Assembly (NCBI GenBank): GCA_001464165.1 | Contig: LNEX01000277.1 | Coordinates: forward strand, 1 to 12,567 | Origin: a bacterium Ga0077546 | Lineage (GTDB): Bacteria; Cyanobacteriota; Vampirovibrionia; Obscuribacterales; Obscuribacteraceae | Length of the DNA stretch: 12,567 nucleotides | Direction: 5' to 3' | Shown: one piece after another, positions 1 to 7,621 of the stretch | How the letters are laid out: each line of letters starts with the position of its first letter | Numbering within the stretch: the first letter of the stretch is position 1 | The notes under the pieces: generated by a model | Told to the model about the DNA's origin: nothing | Databases searched by the model: none | What the model saw: only the letters and a program-made list of their open reading frames with translations | Translations under genes and position numbers: made by a program

Positions 1-369
1 GGTACAAATCTTGTGCTGTGCGCTAAAGGCGTTCGTCCGCCCAGCCACTGTCGCCGACACAACAAAGGCCGCAGTGAAAGCAGCCCTAACAGCAAACAGG
101 AGCCCGACGAGAAGTGCCGCCATCAAAGCAGTATTCAACCAGTTCTTAGCTAAATAGGCTTCGTACAAATTTTGCCCGACAAAATAGAAAAGCAAAATAT
201 TTACGATCGTGCCAAGAATCAAAATAGTGGCAAAAACAGCATAGACTACTTTATCTTGCGCCGGATTCTCTACTGGTATCGGAGGTACTTCCAACTGCGG
301 GGCCTTCGGCTGTTTAGCCTTGATTTGACGTCCCGCAGACGGATGCTGAGATACTGATTTTTTGGCCAT
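1..369 (-). CDS. Membrane protein of unknown function (3' end cut by window edge)
   Basis: A minus-strand reading frame opens at an ATG at 369-367 and runs without a stop to base 1, giving 123 residues; the C-terminus lies outside the window. An in-frame TAA sits about 20 bases upstream, so this ATG is the first possible start. No strong Shine-Dalgarno is visible. The first ~40 residues are hydrophilic, rich in Lys, Gln and Pro (MAKKSVSQHPSAGRQ..., then a PPIPVENP stretch), and probably cytoplasmic. Two hydrophobic segments follow, at about residues 41-64 (VVYAVFATILILGTIVNILL) and 77-110, consistent with a two-or-more-pass inner-membrane protein. It starts 37 bases after the stop of the upstream TPR gene on the same strand, so co-transcription is likely. 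I recognise no family; the function is unknown. That the frame is coding rests on the open frame, the clean membrane pattern and the operon-like spacing. Confidence 0.72.
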   Translation of the reverse strand, partial: MAKKSVSQHPSAGRQIKAKQPKAPQLEVPPIPVENPAQDKVVYAVFATILILGTIVNILLFYFVGQNLYEAYLAKNWLNTALMAALLVGLLFAVRAAFTAAFVVSATVAGRTNAFSAQHKICT

Positions 370-406
370 TTGATTTACCGTTTATTTGATTGGTACGAAT
401 TTACAG

Positions 407-2317
407 TTAGCGCTTCTTCGCTTCTTTCTCTTTCTGTTTAGCGGCCTTGTCTTTCAGTTTTGCATTGTCTTTGACCATTTTCTCCCGCTCCTTAGCTGGC
501 ATGTCAGTGCGCAAAGCGAGGTAATAGTCGTACTGTTGAACGGCTTCATAGAGCATGCTTGACTTGGGGTCTTTGCTCTTTTCTAAAGCACGAGCCAAAC
601 CTACTCTCGCCTCAGCAAGACGTGGATTGTTGGCAATTGCTGAATGGTAGCGATTGATGGCACCATCCCACTGATTCTTCTTGGCTAGCTCATCGGCCAC
701 TTTGCTATCAGCTAGGGCTTGCTGCCTTATGGTGGCAATTTGACTTATACCGCGATTGCCACGCTCCGGTAAGCCAGAAAGAGCTAAACCTTTCTTATAA
801 GCGGCTTCAGCATTGTCGAGGTCTTTAATCATCAAGGCAATATCGGCAACGGCATAGGTTTGCTTAGCATCTTGCATATCAGTGATTACTTGTTTGACTA
901 GCTCAGAAGCCTTTTGAAAATCACCACTAGCCATCGAGGCTTCAGCGTAGGCAATACGCTCACCGTCGGTCTTAGGCTCAGCCATGTTAGACAAATCAGG
1001 TTTGCTACCAGAAAGAGACATCAACTTAGCTTTAGCTAAATAAAGCTCCATATCTTCGGGGCTCAGCTTGATGGCCTGGTCGAGAGTTTTAATGGCAGTA
1101 TCATAATCGTTAGATGCAAGCATCGCTCCAACAGCTGCTTTCTGTGCCTTCAAAAATAAGGCCTGACTCAGGCCTTTAACAGCGGCAGCATTATTTGGAC
1201 TCATCGAAAGAATAGTTGTATAAGCCTTGATTGCTTCATCAGGTTTCTCTAAGCGCAAGTTAATATCAGCAATACGCTGACGCAAATCAAGATTGTACGG
1301 AGCTTGGGTCAAACCAGATCTTAGATCGGCTAAGGCCAACTCTAGGTCGCCTCGCTCTTCTCGAATATCAGCCATTCGCAAATAAGGTTCAGCATTCTCA
1401 GGCTTGATCAAAGTTGATAGTTGAAATTCTTTAAGAGCACCAGCAGTATTGCCCTGAGTGGCATAAGCCTGACCCAGCATCATACGGGTTGGCCAGCTAT
1501 TTGGAAACTGAGCAAGAGAAGTATTGAGCTCATTGAGGGCTTCATCGGTTTGGCCTAGCTTGAGCAAAGTTGCCCCTAAGCCAAAGTGAGCACTGGAATT
1601 ACCCGAATTGATAGCGATGGAACGCTTAAAATTCTCTTGGGCCTCAGCCAGACTACCCTGATCTAGCTTAATCTGACCGAGAGCGGCCAAAGCCGCTGAG
1701 TGGTTAGCATCCAGGCTCACAGCTGTGCGGAATTCACTGCCAGCATCAACCACCCGACCCTGTTCCTTATAAACTTGGCCTAAAGTAAAATGAGCTTCAC
1801 CAGAAGCAGGAGCAAGCTGGACAGCCCGCTTGGAATATTCTTCAGCCTGCTGCAGCATTGATTCTTTGTTTGCTCTTATGGTGCCAGATGAAGACTGAAG
1901 CCGGTTAAGAAGAACCGTTGCTTTACCGGCATAAGCCAAAGCGTTGTTAGGGTCTGTGGCTAGCACCCGGTCAAAAAGTTCATCGGCGCCATCAAGCTTG
2001 AACTGCTTGGCAAGGGCAGTGCCCAAACCAATTGTGGCAGCCAGATCAGCAGGATTGTTAACAATTAGCTCACGAAACATGCCTTCAGCGTCAGCATACT
2101 TGCCCTGCGAGAGCAGCTTTTCAGCGGGCATAATGTCGTGCTTGACACGGCCAGACAGAACAGTGGGGTCGGAACTTAGAGAGGCTGGAGCATAGCTTGG
2201 GTAAGCACCGGTCCCCGGAACACCCGGTACCTGCGCCATTGCCTTCACCTGGCAACCGAGCATCAGACCAGTGCCAGCAAGGGCAAGGGCCACCTGAGTA
2301 CCTTTTCTAACCTTCAT
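407..2317 (-). CDS. Exported TPR-repeat protein, possible lipoprotein
   Basis: This 636-residue protein starts with an export signal: a basic n-region (MKVRKG), a hydrophobic core at 9-21, then either a loose lipobox ending at Cys22 (LMLGC) or a signal peptidase I site after the AMA at 26-28. From about residue 64 to 600 it is almost entirely tetratricopeptide repeats of ~34 residues, with the usual G/A/Y spacing and Asn-Pro caps (NNPADLAA, TDPNNALAY, LSPEDMELY). The last ~30 residues are a highly charged Lys/Glu tail. A GAGGAGGT ribosome site at 2328-2321 lies just before the ATG and supports this start. TPR arrays act as protein-binding scaffolds; nothing here points to catalysis. It faces the TPR-containing kinase gene across a shared intergenic region and precedes a membrane-protein gene on its own strand. 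The fold is certain; partner and role are unknown. Lipid anchoring is uncertain, because Met at -3 of the lipobox is unusual. Confidence 0.9.
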   Translation of the reverse strand: MKVRKGTQVALALAGTGLMLGCQVKAMAQVPGVPGTGAYPSYAPASLSSDPTVLSGRVKHDIMPAEKLLSQGKYADAEGMFRELIVNNPADLAATIGLGTALAKQFKLDGADELFDRVLATDPNNALAYAGKATVLLNRLQSSSGTIRANKESMLQQAEEYSKRAVQLAPASGEAHFTLGQVYKEQGRVVDAGSEFRTAVSLDANHSAALAALGQIKLDQGSLAEAQENFKRSIAINSGNSSAHFGLGATLLKLGQTDEALNELNTSLAQFPNSWPTRMMLGQAYATQGNTAGALKEFQLSTLIKPENAEPYLRMADIREERGDLELALADLRSGLTQAPYNLDLRQRIADINLRLEKPDEAIKAYTTILSMSPNNAAAVKGLSQALFLKAQKAAVGAMLASNDYDTAIKTLDQAIKLSPEDMELYLAKAKLMSLSGSKPDLSNMAEPKTDGERIAYAEASMASGDFQKASELVKQVITDMQDAKQTYAVADIALMIKDLDNAEAAYKKGLALSGLPERGNRGISQIATIRQQALADSKVADELAKKNQWDGAINRYHSAIANNPRLAEARVGLARALEKSKDPKSSMLYEAVQQYDYYLALRTDMPAKEREKMVKDNAKLKDKAAKQKEKEAKKR

Positions 2318-2396
2318 AAGACCTCCTCAAACAATCGTTTAGAGCATACAACGGCCCATGCAGCTTAGGGCAAAGATGACAGGATGTTTTAAAGAG

Positions 2397-2447
2397 TTGA
2401 AACTTAGAGGTAGGTTTTAAGTAATAAGGGTTTAGTACGACTAGAAT
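2397..2447 (+). promoter_or_regulatory. Candidate promoter(s) for the kinase gene
   Basis: TTGAAA at 2397-2402 is separated by 17 bases from AGTAAT at 2420-2425, matching the sigma-70 consensus at five and four of six positions. A second -10-like hexamer, TAGAAT, is at 2442-2447 but lacks a good -35. The region lies between the divergent TPR gene (start 2317) and the kinase (start 2516), so both promoters must be here unless transcription reads in from elsewhere. I could not find a convincing promoter for the minus-strand gene. Confidence 0.35.
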
Positions 2448-2515
2448 ATTAAGGCTGTAAGTTGTCAGAAAAATCTAAGAATCGGCAAAAGCAAGGCAAG
2501 TATTGAGGAGACCAA

Positions 2516-4858
2516 TTGACTGAGTCGGAAATAGCCAAGTCTTTGCCACCAAGAAAGGTCTGCCTTTCTTGTGCAAAAGAATACTCTCCCGAGATGATCA
2601 TCTGTCCCGATGATGATACTTTGCTAACTCCACTGCTAGTTGATACTTTGATTGGCACAACACTGGCCGACAAATATCAAATTTTAGAGAAGCTCGGCAG
2701 TGGTGGCATGGGTCTTGTATACAAGGCAAAGCACCTTTTAATGAAAAGACTTGTGGCCATCAAGTTGATGCTGCCGCAGTTCGCAGCCAGCGCCACAGCC
2801 TTGAAGCGCTTCCGTCAAGAAGCCCAAGCCGCTAGCCATCTCAATCATCCTAACATTCTCAAAGTTTACGATTTTGGCGTCACTCCACAGGGTTTACCTT
2901 ACCTTGTGATGGACTTACTAGAAGGAACCAATCTATCAGCAGAATTGACCAAGCATAATTATCTGCCGCTTGGGCGCGCTCTCAATATTTTTGTACAAAC
3001 TTGTGCTGCGCTCTATCATGCCCACCAGAAAGGTGTTATCCACCGCGATCTAAAACCAGGCAATATCATGCTGGTCGACTATGACGGTCAAAGCGATGTG
3101 GTGCAGATTGTCGACTTTGGCATGGCCAAAATACTCTCAGAAATGGACGGCGAAAACGAAGAGTTGACCAAAACTGGTGAAGTTTTTGGCAGCCCAATGT
3201 ATATGAGCCCAGAACAGTGCATGGGTCGCGAACTTGATGGCCGTTCTGATATATATTCGCTGGGCTGTGTCATGTATCGCACCCTGACAGGAAGACCAGC
3301 TGTAGCAGGAGCCTCAGCGATGGAGTGCTTCAATAAGCATGCCACCGCGCTACCAGCACCTTTCTCTGAAGTAGCACCCGAGTTAATGCTGCCACCATCA
3401 TTGGAAGCCATCATTTTCAAAGCAATGGCGAAAAAAGTTCACGAGAGACAAAACTCGATGGCGCAACTACGTGAGGAACTATTAGCAGAACTTGGCCACG
3501 CTGATAGCAGCATCTCATTACAATCTGGCGCAGAGTCACAACAACAGCTTAGTACTAGTCAGTCTGGTCCAACCAGTACTTCGACCTCTACTGCAAATTC
3601 CAAACTTTCTATGCCCATTACACCTGCCCCAACTCAAGATTCAGCCGATGTACTTAGTGATTCCCATACCCAGCTTAGTAACATTGGGATGGTGAGATTG
3701 CCAGCGCGTCAGGCGCGGGTGCTCGAGTCTACCGTGTCACAGATGCAACCAAGCCCTAAAGTGGCAGGCAAGGGCATGATCTGGGCATCCATCGCGGGTG
3801 TGGCAATTATCGCTGCGGCTGTGATTCTGATGCCAAAAGGGTTAACCAGTAAAGACCCTAGTCAAGGCAGTAATCAAAGCACTAATCAAGACTCGGGTCA
3901 AAACCAGATTGATCAAGTGTCAGCAACTGAAGACTATGGGCAACTGATTAAGCAAGGCCAATCTTCGTTCGATCACGGTGATTACACTGAAGCCCTGAAG
4001 AAATTCAAGGTTGCTCTAGAAAAAGCACGCAGCTCTGGTGATTACGATCATGTAGCCGAAGTTAGAATGGCTCTTGGTCGCACTTATGTCGAAGTACATG
4101 ATTTAGACAATGGCCAAAAAGAATTTCAAGAAATTCTGAAAATTCGCGAGAGCGAAAAAAAATTGACCGCTCTGGATGCTACCGAGTCAATGAATGAGTT
4201 AGGCAAAATTTATCGCGCCAAAGGCCAATACGCCCAAGCTCAGAAACTATTCAATCGCGCTCTAGCAATCAGACAAAATTACACCGGGGCAGATCACGCA
4301 GCAGTAGCAGAGACGCTTGCCGATCTTGGCAATTTAGCTTTAGCACAAAAGCAATTTAAAAAAGCGACAGCTCTACTTGCACAGGCAGAGAAAATAGCAA
4401 GTTCGACACAGGGACTGGCTGACCTCAATCAGGCCAACATATTCAGCGCCATAGGCCAAGCTTATCAGTTACAAGGGCAATTTGATAAAGCCACCGTTTA
4501 CTACGAAAAGGCTTTGGCTATTAGAGAAAGAAGCCTCAATCCTGACAATCCGGCCATTGCCGATACCCTTACATATTTAGGCACCTTGGCCTTTGTCAAA
4601 CGCGACTTTGTCAAAGCCGACTCATACCTACATAGAGCATTAGACATCCAAGAAAAAACCCTAGGCAAAGATGACCCCGCCATTGCCACCACTGAATTTT
4701 GCTTAGGCGTGCTCTACCAGCAAACTAAAAAATATGACAAAGCAGAGCCATTGCTAGCCGATAGCTTACGTATTCGCACAAAAGCACTCGGTGCCAAGGA
4801 TCCCTCGACGCAACAGACAAAGCAATTGCACGATCAGGTCAAAGCCCAAATAAAATAA
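2516..4858 (+). CDS. Hanks-type Ser/Thr protein kinase with one membrane segment and C-terminal TPR domain
   Basis: This 780-residue protein begins at a TTG, with GAGGAG at 2505-2510 five bases upstream. Residues 16-34 form a small Cys ribbon (CLSC, then CPDD). The kinase domain covers about 54-326 and looks active: glycine loop GSGGMG at 61-66, Lys83 in AIK, HRDLKPGN with catalytic Asp178 and Asn183, DFG at 200-202, SPE at 231-233 and the DGRSDIYSLG helix at 241-250. A Ser/Thr/Gln-rich linker (about 330-418) leads to one hydrophobic segment at 420-440. From about 470 to the end lie TPRs, the later ones being 42-residue kinesin-light-chain-type units with ALxIRE and LGxxDPAIA motifs. By the usual topology the kinase is cytoplasmic and the TPR domain is outside the membrane, suggesting that protein binding outside controls phosphorylation inside; this is inference. 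Its targets are unknown. It is divergent from an exported TPR protein gene. Confidence 0.95.
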   Translation: MTESEIAKSLPPRKVCLSCAKEYSPEMIICPDDDTLLTPLLVDTLIGTTLADKYQILEKLGSGGMGLVYKAKHLLMKRLVAIKLMLPQFAASATALKRFRQEAQAASHLNHPNILKVYDFGVTPQGLPYLVMDLLEGTNLSAELTKHNYLPLGRALNIFVQTCAALYHAHQKGVIHRDLKPGNIMLVDYDGQSDVVQIVDFGMAKILSEMDGENEELTKTGEVFGSPMYMSPEQCMGRELDGRSDIYSLGCVMYRTLTGRPAVAGASAMECFNKHATALPAPFSEVAPELMLPPSLEAIIFKAMAKKVHERQNSMAQLREELLAELGHADSSISLQSGAESQQQLSTSQSGPTSTSTSTANSKLSMPITPAPTQDSADVLSDSHTQLSNIGMVRLPARQARVLESTVSQMQPSPKVAGKGMIWASIAGVAIIAAAVILMPKGLTSKDPSQGSNQSTNQDSGQNQIDQVSATEDYGQLIKQGQSSFDHGDYTEALKKFKVALEKARSSGDYDHVAEVRMALGRTYVEVHDLDNGQKEFQEILKIRESEKKLTALDATESMNELGKIYRAKGQYAQAQKLFNRALAIRQNYTGADHAAVAETLADLGNLALAQKQFKKATALLAQAEKIASSTQGLADLNQANIFSAIGQAYQLQGQFDKATVYYEKALAIRERSLNPDNPAIADTLTYLGTLAFVKRDFVKADSYLHRALDIQEKTLGKDDPAIATTEFCLGVLYQQTKKYDKAEPLLADSLRIRTKALGAKDPSTQQTKQLHDQVKAQIK

Positions 4859-4880
4859 GGCTATAAGAATTATAGCTTTA
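4856..4880. terminator. Hairpin terminator between convergent kinase and GH15 genes
   Basis: The arm 4856-4866 pairs with 4870-4880 around a GAA loop, giving 11 bp with one G-U wobble. Read on the minus strand, the hairpin directly follows the GH15 stop codon and is followed by TTATTTTATTT, a good U-rich tail. On the plus strand it overlaps the kinase stop codon and has only a short TTTA tract. It is therefore most convincing as the GH15 terminator. Confidence 0.6.
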
Positions 4881-6875
4881 CTAAACAGGAATAATTGTGT
4901 GAGAAAAAACACTTTCGCTCATGAGCTGTCGGCGCTTTTCTAGGTATTCTAGGACACAGGTAACAAAAGTAGCATGACTCCAGGTTAAGGGCGACACCGA
5001 TAGAGGTTCGTTGTTAAATGGATGCACCTGCTCGGCGAGACAACCAGAGGGCAAGGCGTGGTCAGCCACCCACTCTAACATCTCTACTGCATCTCTCAAA
5101 CCATCGGCGCTCCGGGCAGCAGCAATGTCATATTGAGCCAACCACATGGTGCAAATGAACCACGGATTGCCTGGTACTTTGTCGACATCCTGCGAAATCT
5201 GATGATAATAGTCGTTCTCGTAACGAGCTAAGCCACCAACATCCGTTTTAATCCAAAGACGATCACGAATTGCTTTCATAGTCAGCACTACTTTTTCATC
5301 ATGAGCGCCCAGTCCACCGAAGGCGAATATGCTATACATGGCTGCATCAATAGTCATATCTAAATCGTAACCATCGGCAGTGCGACTGGCCATGCGGCAA
5401 AAGCGTTGATCTTTGTCGCTCCACATATGTTTGATCATAGCCTCACGAGTCTCCTCAGCGGCCTTCTTATAAATATCAGCGCGCTCAACTTCTCCTAGTG
5501 CTTGGGCAAAATTATAGGCACCAGTTAAACCGGCAATGACGCTGCAAACAGTAAACATATGCACACCATAGCGCTCTTCCCAGAGATCATAAGAGGGAAG
5601 CGGCAGCTTGGTGTCAGGATCGCGAAATTGCACAAGGAAATCAGCACCATGTTTAATCAGATGAACGAAAAGTGGCCGCACAAATTCGATGTCTCTGAAT
5701 TTTATGAAATGCTGCCAGAGAGACCAAAGCACAAGCGCTGTTTCATCTTCTTGGATCGGCAATTCGAGTTGACCATCGCGCAACCAAGGGTGCCAGCTTG
5801 AGGCTACAGATTTATCAGGATTGTACTTATGCAGCAGGTAACCTTCCTCTTTCATGACATCACTGCAAAAGCTAAAGAACCTTTGAGTCAGATCAATATA
5901 GCCAGCTTTGGTCAGAGCATGAGCAACGAGGGCACCATCACGAGGCCACATATATGAATATGTATCGCGGGCAAACTGCGTGATATCGTGGTCGTTAGCC
6001 GCGATAATAGCGCCACCATTATCAATCTGCGATCGAATAACAAGCAAGCTCCGTTTATATAACTCCACTACTTTGGGCGGCAGGCTCAAAAAATCGACAT
6101 GGCCCGGATTCACCCAAAGACGCCAGTAGTTTTGATTGCGAGGGACAATATGTGAAAGCTGCTGCTTCTTCACTTCAGTATCAAGAGCAACCACTTCTTC
6201 ATAGTTATGGCCAAAGCACATCCAGTAGTAGCCGACATTCTCGCCATTTGCCGCCACGTTCAGATGCAGCGAAACTGTAGAGTCAACTGAGCCCTGAGCA
6301 ATAGCAAAGCAGCCGAGCGAACCATCTTCAGCATCTCTAAAAGTGCCCTCTAAACCAGCCATGTTCTTCTTGCCGACAGCCCACTGCTCAACACCAAGCT
6401 TCTTGTCACTGCTGGTGTTAACTAGAAACCAACGGTTCTTCTTGTAGTGAATTACAGAAGAGGTTCTAGGATCGTAAAAGGCAGTGTCACCAACGTCATT
6501 CTCAGCAATACTAAAATCTTGGTGGAAAAAAATTCTGACATCGCGCGCCTTACCGCTCAAGTCTTTAACATGCAATTCGCGCAGAAAGAAGTTAGCAAAA
6601 AAATCAACCATATCGTGTACAACAATTTCAAGCTTAAGCTTGTCATGCCGCAACAGAACATCGGTCACCAGGGTCTCTTTACAATACTTACGCTCAAGCT
6701 GCCAGCCGTCTTGCACCCAGGCGAACTGACCATCAACCCATACGCCAAAATGATTGACTCGGCCGACAGTCTGATTCTCTTGGCCAACATGGGGATAATA
6801 AATATCGCGCACGCGGTATTGCTTATCAAAATTAATAAGCACATTGCCGTTTCCTATAGGTAGATCACGGGGCAT
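4881..6875 (-). CDS. Glycoside hydrolase family 15 (glucoamylase-type) enzyme
   Basis: The product resembles bacterial/archaeal GH15 enzymes, which release glucose from non-reducing ends of alpha-glucans by inversion. An N-terminal beta-sandwich domain (about 1-260; NFDKQYRVRDIYYPHVGQ near the start is typical) precedes an alpha/alpha-barrel from about 265. Counted from the ATG chosen here, the barrel has MWPRDGALV at 309-317, LPIQEDETALVLW at 372-384, DLWEERYG at 430-437 (first Glu, 433, is the expected general acid) and LAEQ at 613-616 (Glu615 the expected general base), followed by SPLTWSHATFV. The length, 664 residues, suits the family. I chose the ATG at 6875 because GGAGG at 6885-6881 precedes it by five bases; the frame is open to a codon at 6902. 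No signal peptide is seen, so the substrate is probably an intracellular glucan or oligosaccharide. It lies 101 bases behind the LolA-like gene and may share its transcript. Trehalose or dextrin activity also exists in GH15, so the exact substrate is open. Confidence 0.93.
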   Translation of the reverse strand: MPRDLPIGNGNVLINFDKQYRVRDIYYPHVGQENQTVGRVNHFGVWVDGQFAWVQDGWQLERKYCKETLVTDVLLRHDKLKLEIVVHDMVDFFANFFLRELHVKDLSGKARDVRIFFHQDFSIAENDVGDTAFYDPRTSSVIHYKKNRWFLVNTSSDKKLGVEQWAVGKKNMAGLEGTFRDAEDGSLGCFAIAQGSVDSTVSLHLNVAANGENVGYYWMCFGHNYEEVVALDTEVKKQQLSHIVPRNQNYWRLWVNPGHVDFLSLPPKVVELYKRSLLVIRSQIDNGGAIIAANDHDITQFARDTYSYMWPRDGALVAHALTKAGYIDLTQRFFSFCSDVMKEEGYLLHKYNPDKSVASSWHPWLRDGQLELPIQEDETALVLWSLWQHFIKFRDIEFVRPLFVHLIKHGADFLVQFRDPDTKLPLPSYDLWEERYGVHMFTVCSVIAGLTGAYNFAQALGEVERADIYKKAAEETREAMIKHMWSDKDQRFCRMASRTADGYDLDMTIDAAMYSIFAFGGLGAHDEKVVLTMKAIRDRLWIKTDVGGLARYENDYYHQISQDVDKVPGNPWFICTMWLAQYDIAAARSADGLRDAVEMLEWVADHALPSGCLAEQVHPFNNEPLSVSPLTWSHATFVTCVLEYLEKRRQLMSESVFSHTIIPV

Positions 6876-6895
6876 GCAATCCTCCATGGCAATCG

Positions 6896-6930
6896 ATGCC
6901 AATGCTCCATACGGCTTCTCTATGCCAATG
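6896..6930. repeat. Direct repeat ATGCCAATG x2 upstream of the GH15 gene
   Basis: ATGCCAATG occurs at 6896-6904 and again at 6922-6930, exactly 26 bases apart, just upstream of the GH15 ribosome site. The nearer copy overlaps a short inverted repeat, TGGCA/TGCCA at 6887-6901, that abuts the GGAGG. The arrangement could be an operator or a leader structure; no known motif is recognised. Confidence 0.3.
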
Positions 6931-6976
6931 TATAAGGCTCTCTAAACCCTCTAATAAAATTTAGATATGCAGATTT

Positions 6977-7621
6977 CTAAAAGCGATACTGATCAAAAAT
7001 TCTAGTATCTATATCAGCATTCAAAATTGTATCGTGCCAAACAAATCTGGCAGTAGATGTTGGCCGGGCAACAATCATTTGGCTAAAGATTAACTCCTCA
7101 GCATCAATAAAAAGATCGACCAGCCCATCTTTAATTTTTGCGTGCAAATGAATCTGGGCACTTCTGCTCACCACTTCTACATCGCTTAATCGATTAAAGA
7201 ACCATTGTTTGTCTTCTACAATACCGGCCATCAAAAGCGAGGCACTGTAATAAGATCCGGCAAAAGAAAGAGCCGCGGTATCTGCCACAGCTAAAGCCAA
7301 ACTCGGGCATGAGCTCAAACCTTCTTCAGGAGAGCGCTTAAACACCCCTTCATGGTTAGAGCAAATAAAGTTGAGGTTGTCCTCTCTCAGTTCAGCAAAG
7401 TGCCCAGTACTAGTAAACTGATAGCGGAACAGATGAGGTTCTTTAGCACTTGCGAGGGCATTGCGCACAAAATTCGTAGTAAACACGCTACCAGTCATAA
7501 GTTTCTTCGTGCCGCTAAACTTTTTGCCAATTGATTCAATTTCGACGGCAACTGTTCCGCTATCACTATAGCTTTGCAGTGCTCGATAAGTTTGAAACAC
7601 TGACTCTAAAATTTCAGTCAA
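6977..7621 (-). CDS. Conserved-looking LolA/DUF2092-like protein without signal peptide
   Basis: The frame starts at a TTG (7621-7619) directly after the TAG of the MFS gene (7624-7622), with AGGTG a few bases upstream, so translation is probably coupled to the transporter. The 214-residue product opens with LESVFQTYRALQSYSDSGTV, the kind of start seen in the LolA-like/DUF2092 outer-membrane-lipoprotein-sorting fold. The beta-strand-rich body also fits: a FRYQFTSTG strand at 65-73, an ICSNHEGVFKR turn at 86-96, a hydrophobic helix at about 106-134 and late strands near AQIHLHAKIKDGLVDLFID (155-173). Family members are normally exported, but there is no signal peptide or membrane segment here, so this protein appears cytosolic. 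The family call is by pattern only. An alternative is an unrelated protein of similar beta-architecture. Its function is unknown; its position suggests a link to the transporter. Confidence 0.75.
   Translation of the reverse strand: MTEILESVFQTYRALQSYSDSGTVAVEIESIGKKFSGTKKLMTGSVFTTNFVRNALASAKEPHLFRYQFTSTGHFAELREDNLNFICSNHEGVFKRSPEEGLSSCPSLALAVADTAALSFAGSYYSASLLMAGIVEDKQWFFNRLSDVEVVSRSAQIHLHAKIKDGLVDLFIDAEELIFSQMIVARPTSTARFVWHDTILNADIDTRIFDQYRF

Noticed and set aside
1..24. Similarity between the left edge (gtacaaatcttgtgctg) and 2993-3013 in the kinase gene
   Set aside because: The match needs gaps, the two sites are in different genes and strands in unrelated frames, and no third copy is seen. 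Probably chance.
172..357. Plus-strand open frame of 61 codons at the left edge
   Set aside because: It is basic and low in information, and it is antisense to the better-supported membrane-protein frame.
2516..4858. Kinase as part of an anti-phage or toxin system
   Set aside because: No nuclease, toxin, phage or mobile genes are nearby; the kinase architecture is typical of signalling proteins in this type of bacterium.
6447..6863. Plus-strand open frame of 138 codons antisense to the GH15 gene
   Set aside because: The opposite strand carries a conserved enzyme with all motifs, and this frame has no recognisable domain.
6876..6902. Longer GH15 protein starting at 6902
   Set aside because: The ATG at 6875 has an ideally spaced GGAGG, which would lie inside the longer frame, and the extra nine residues look unlike the family N-terminus.
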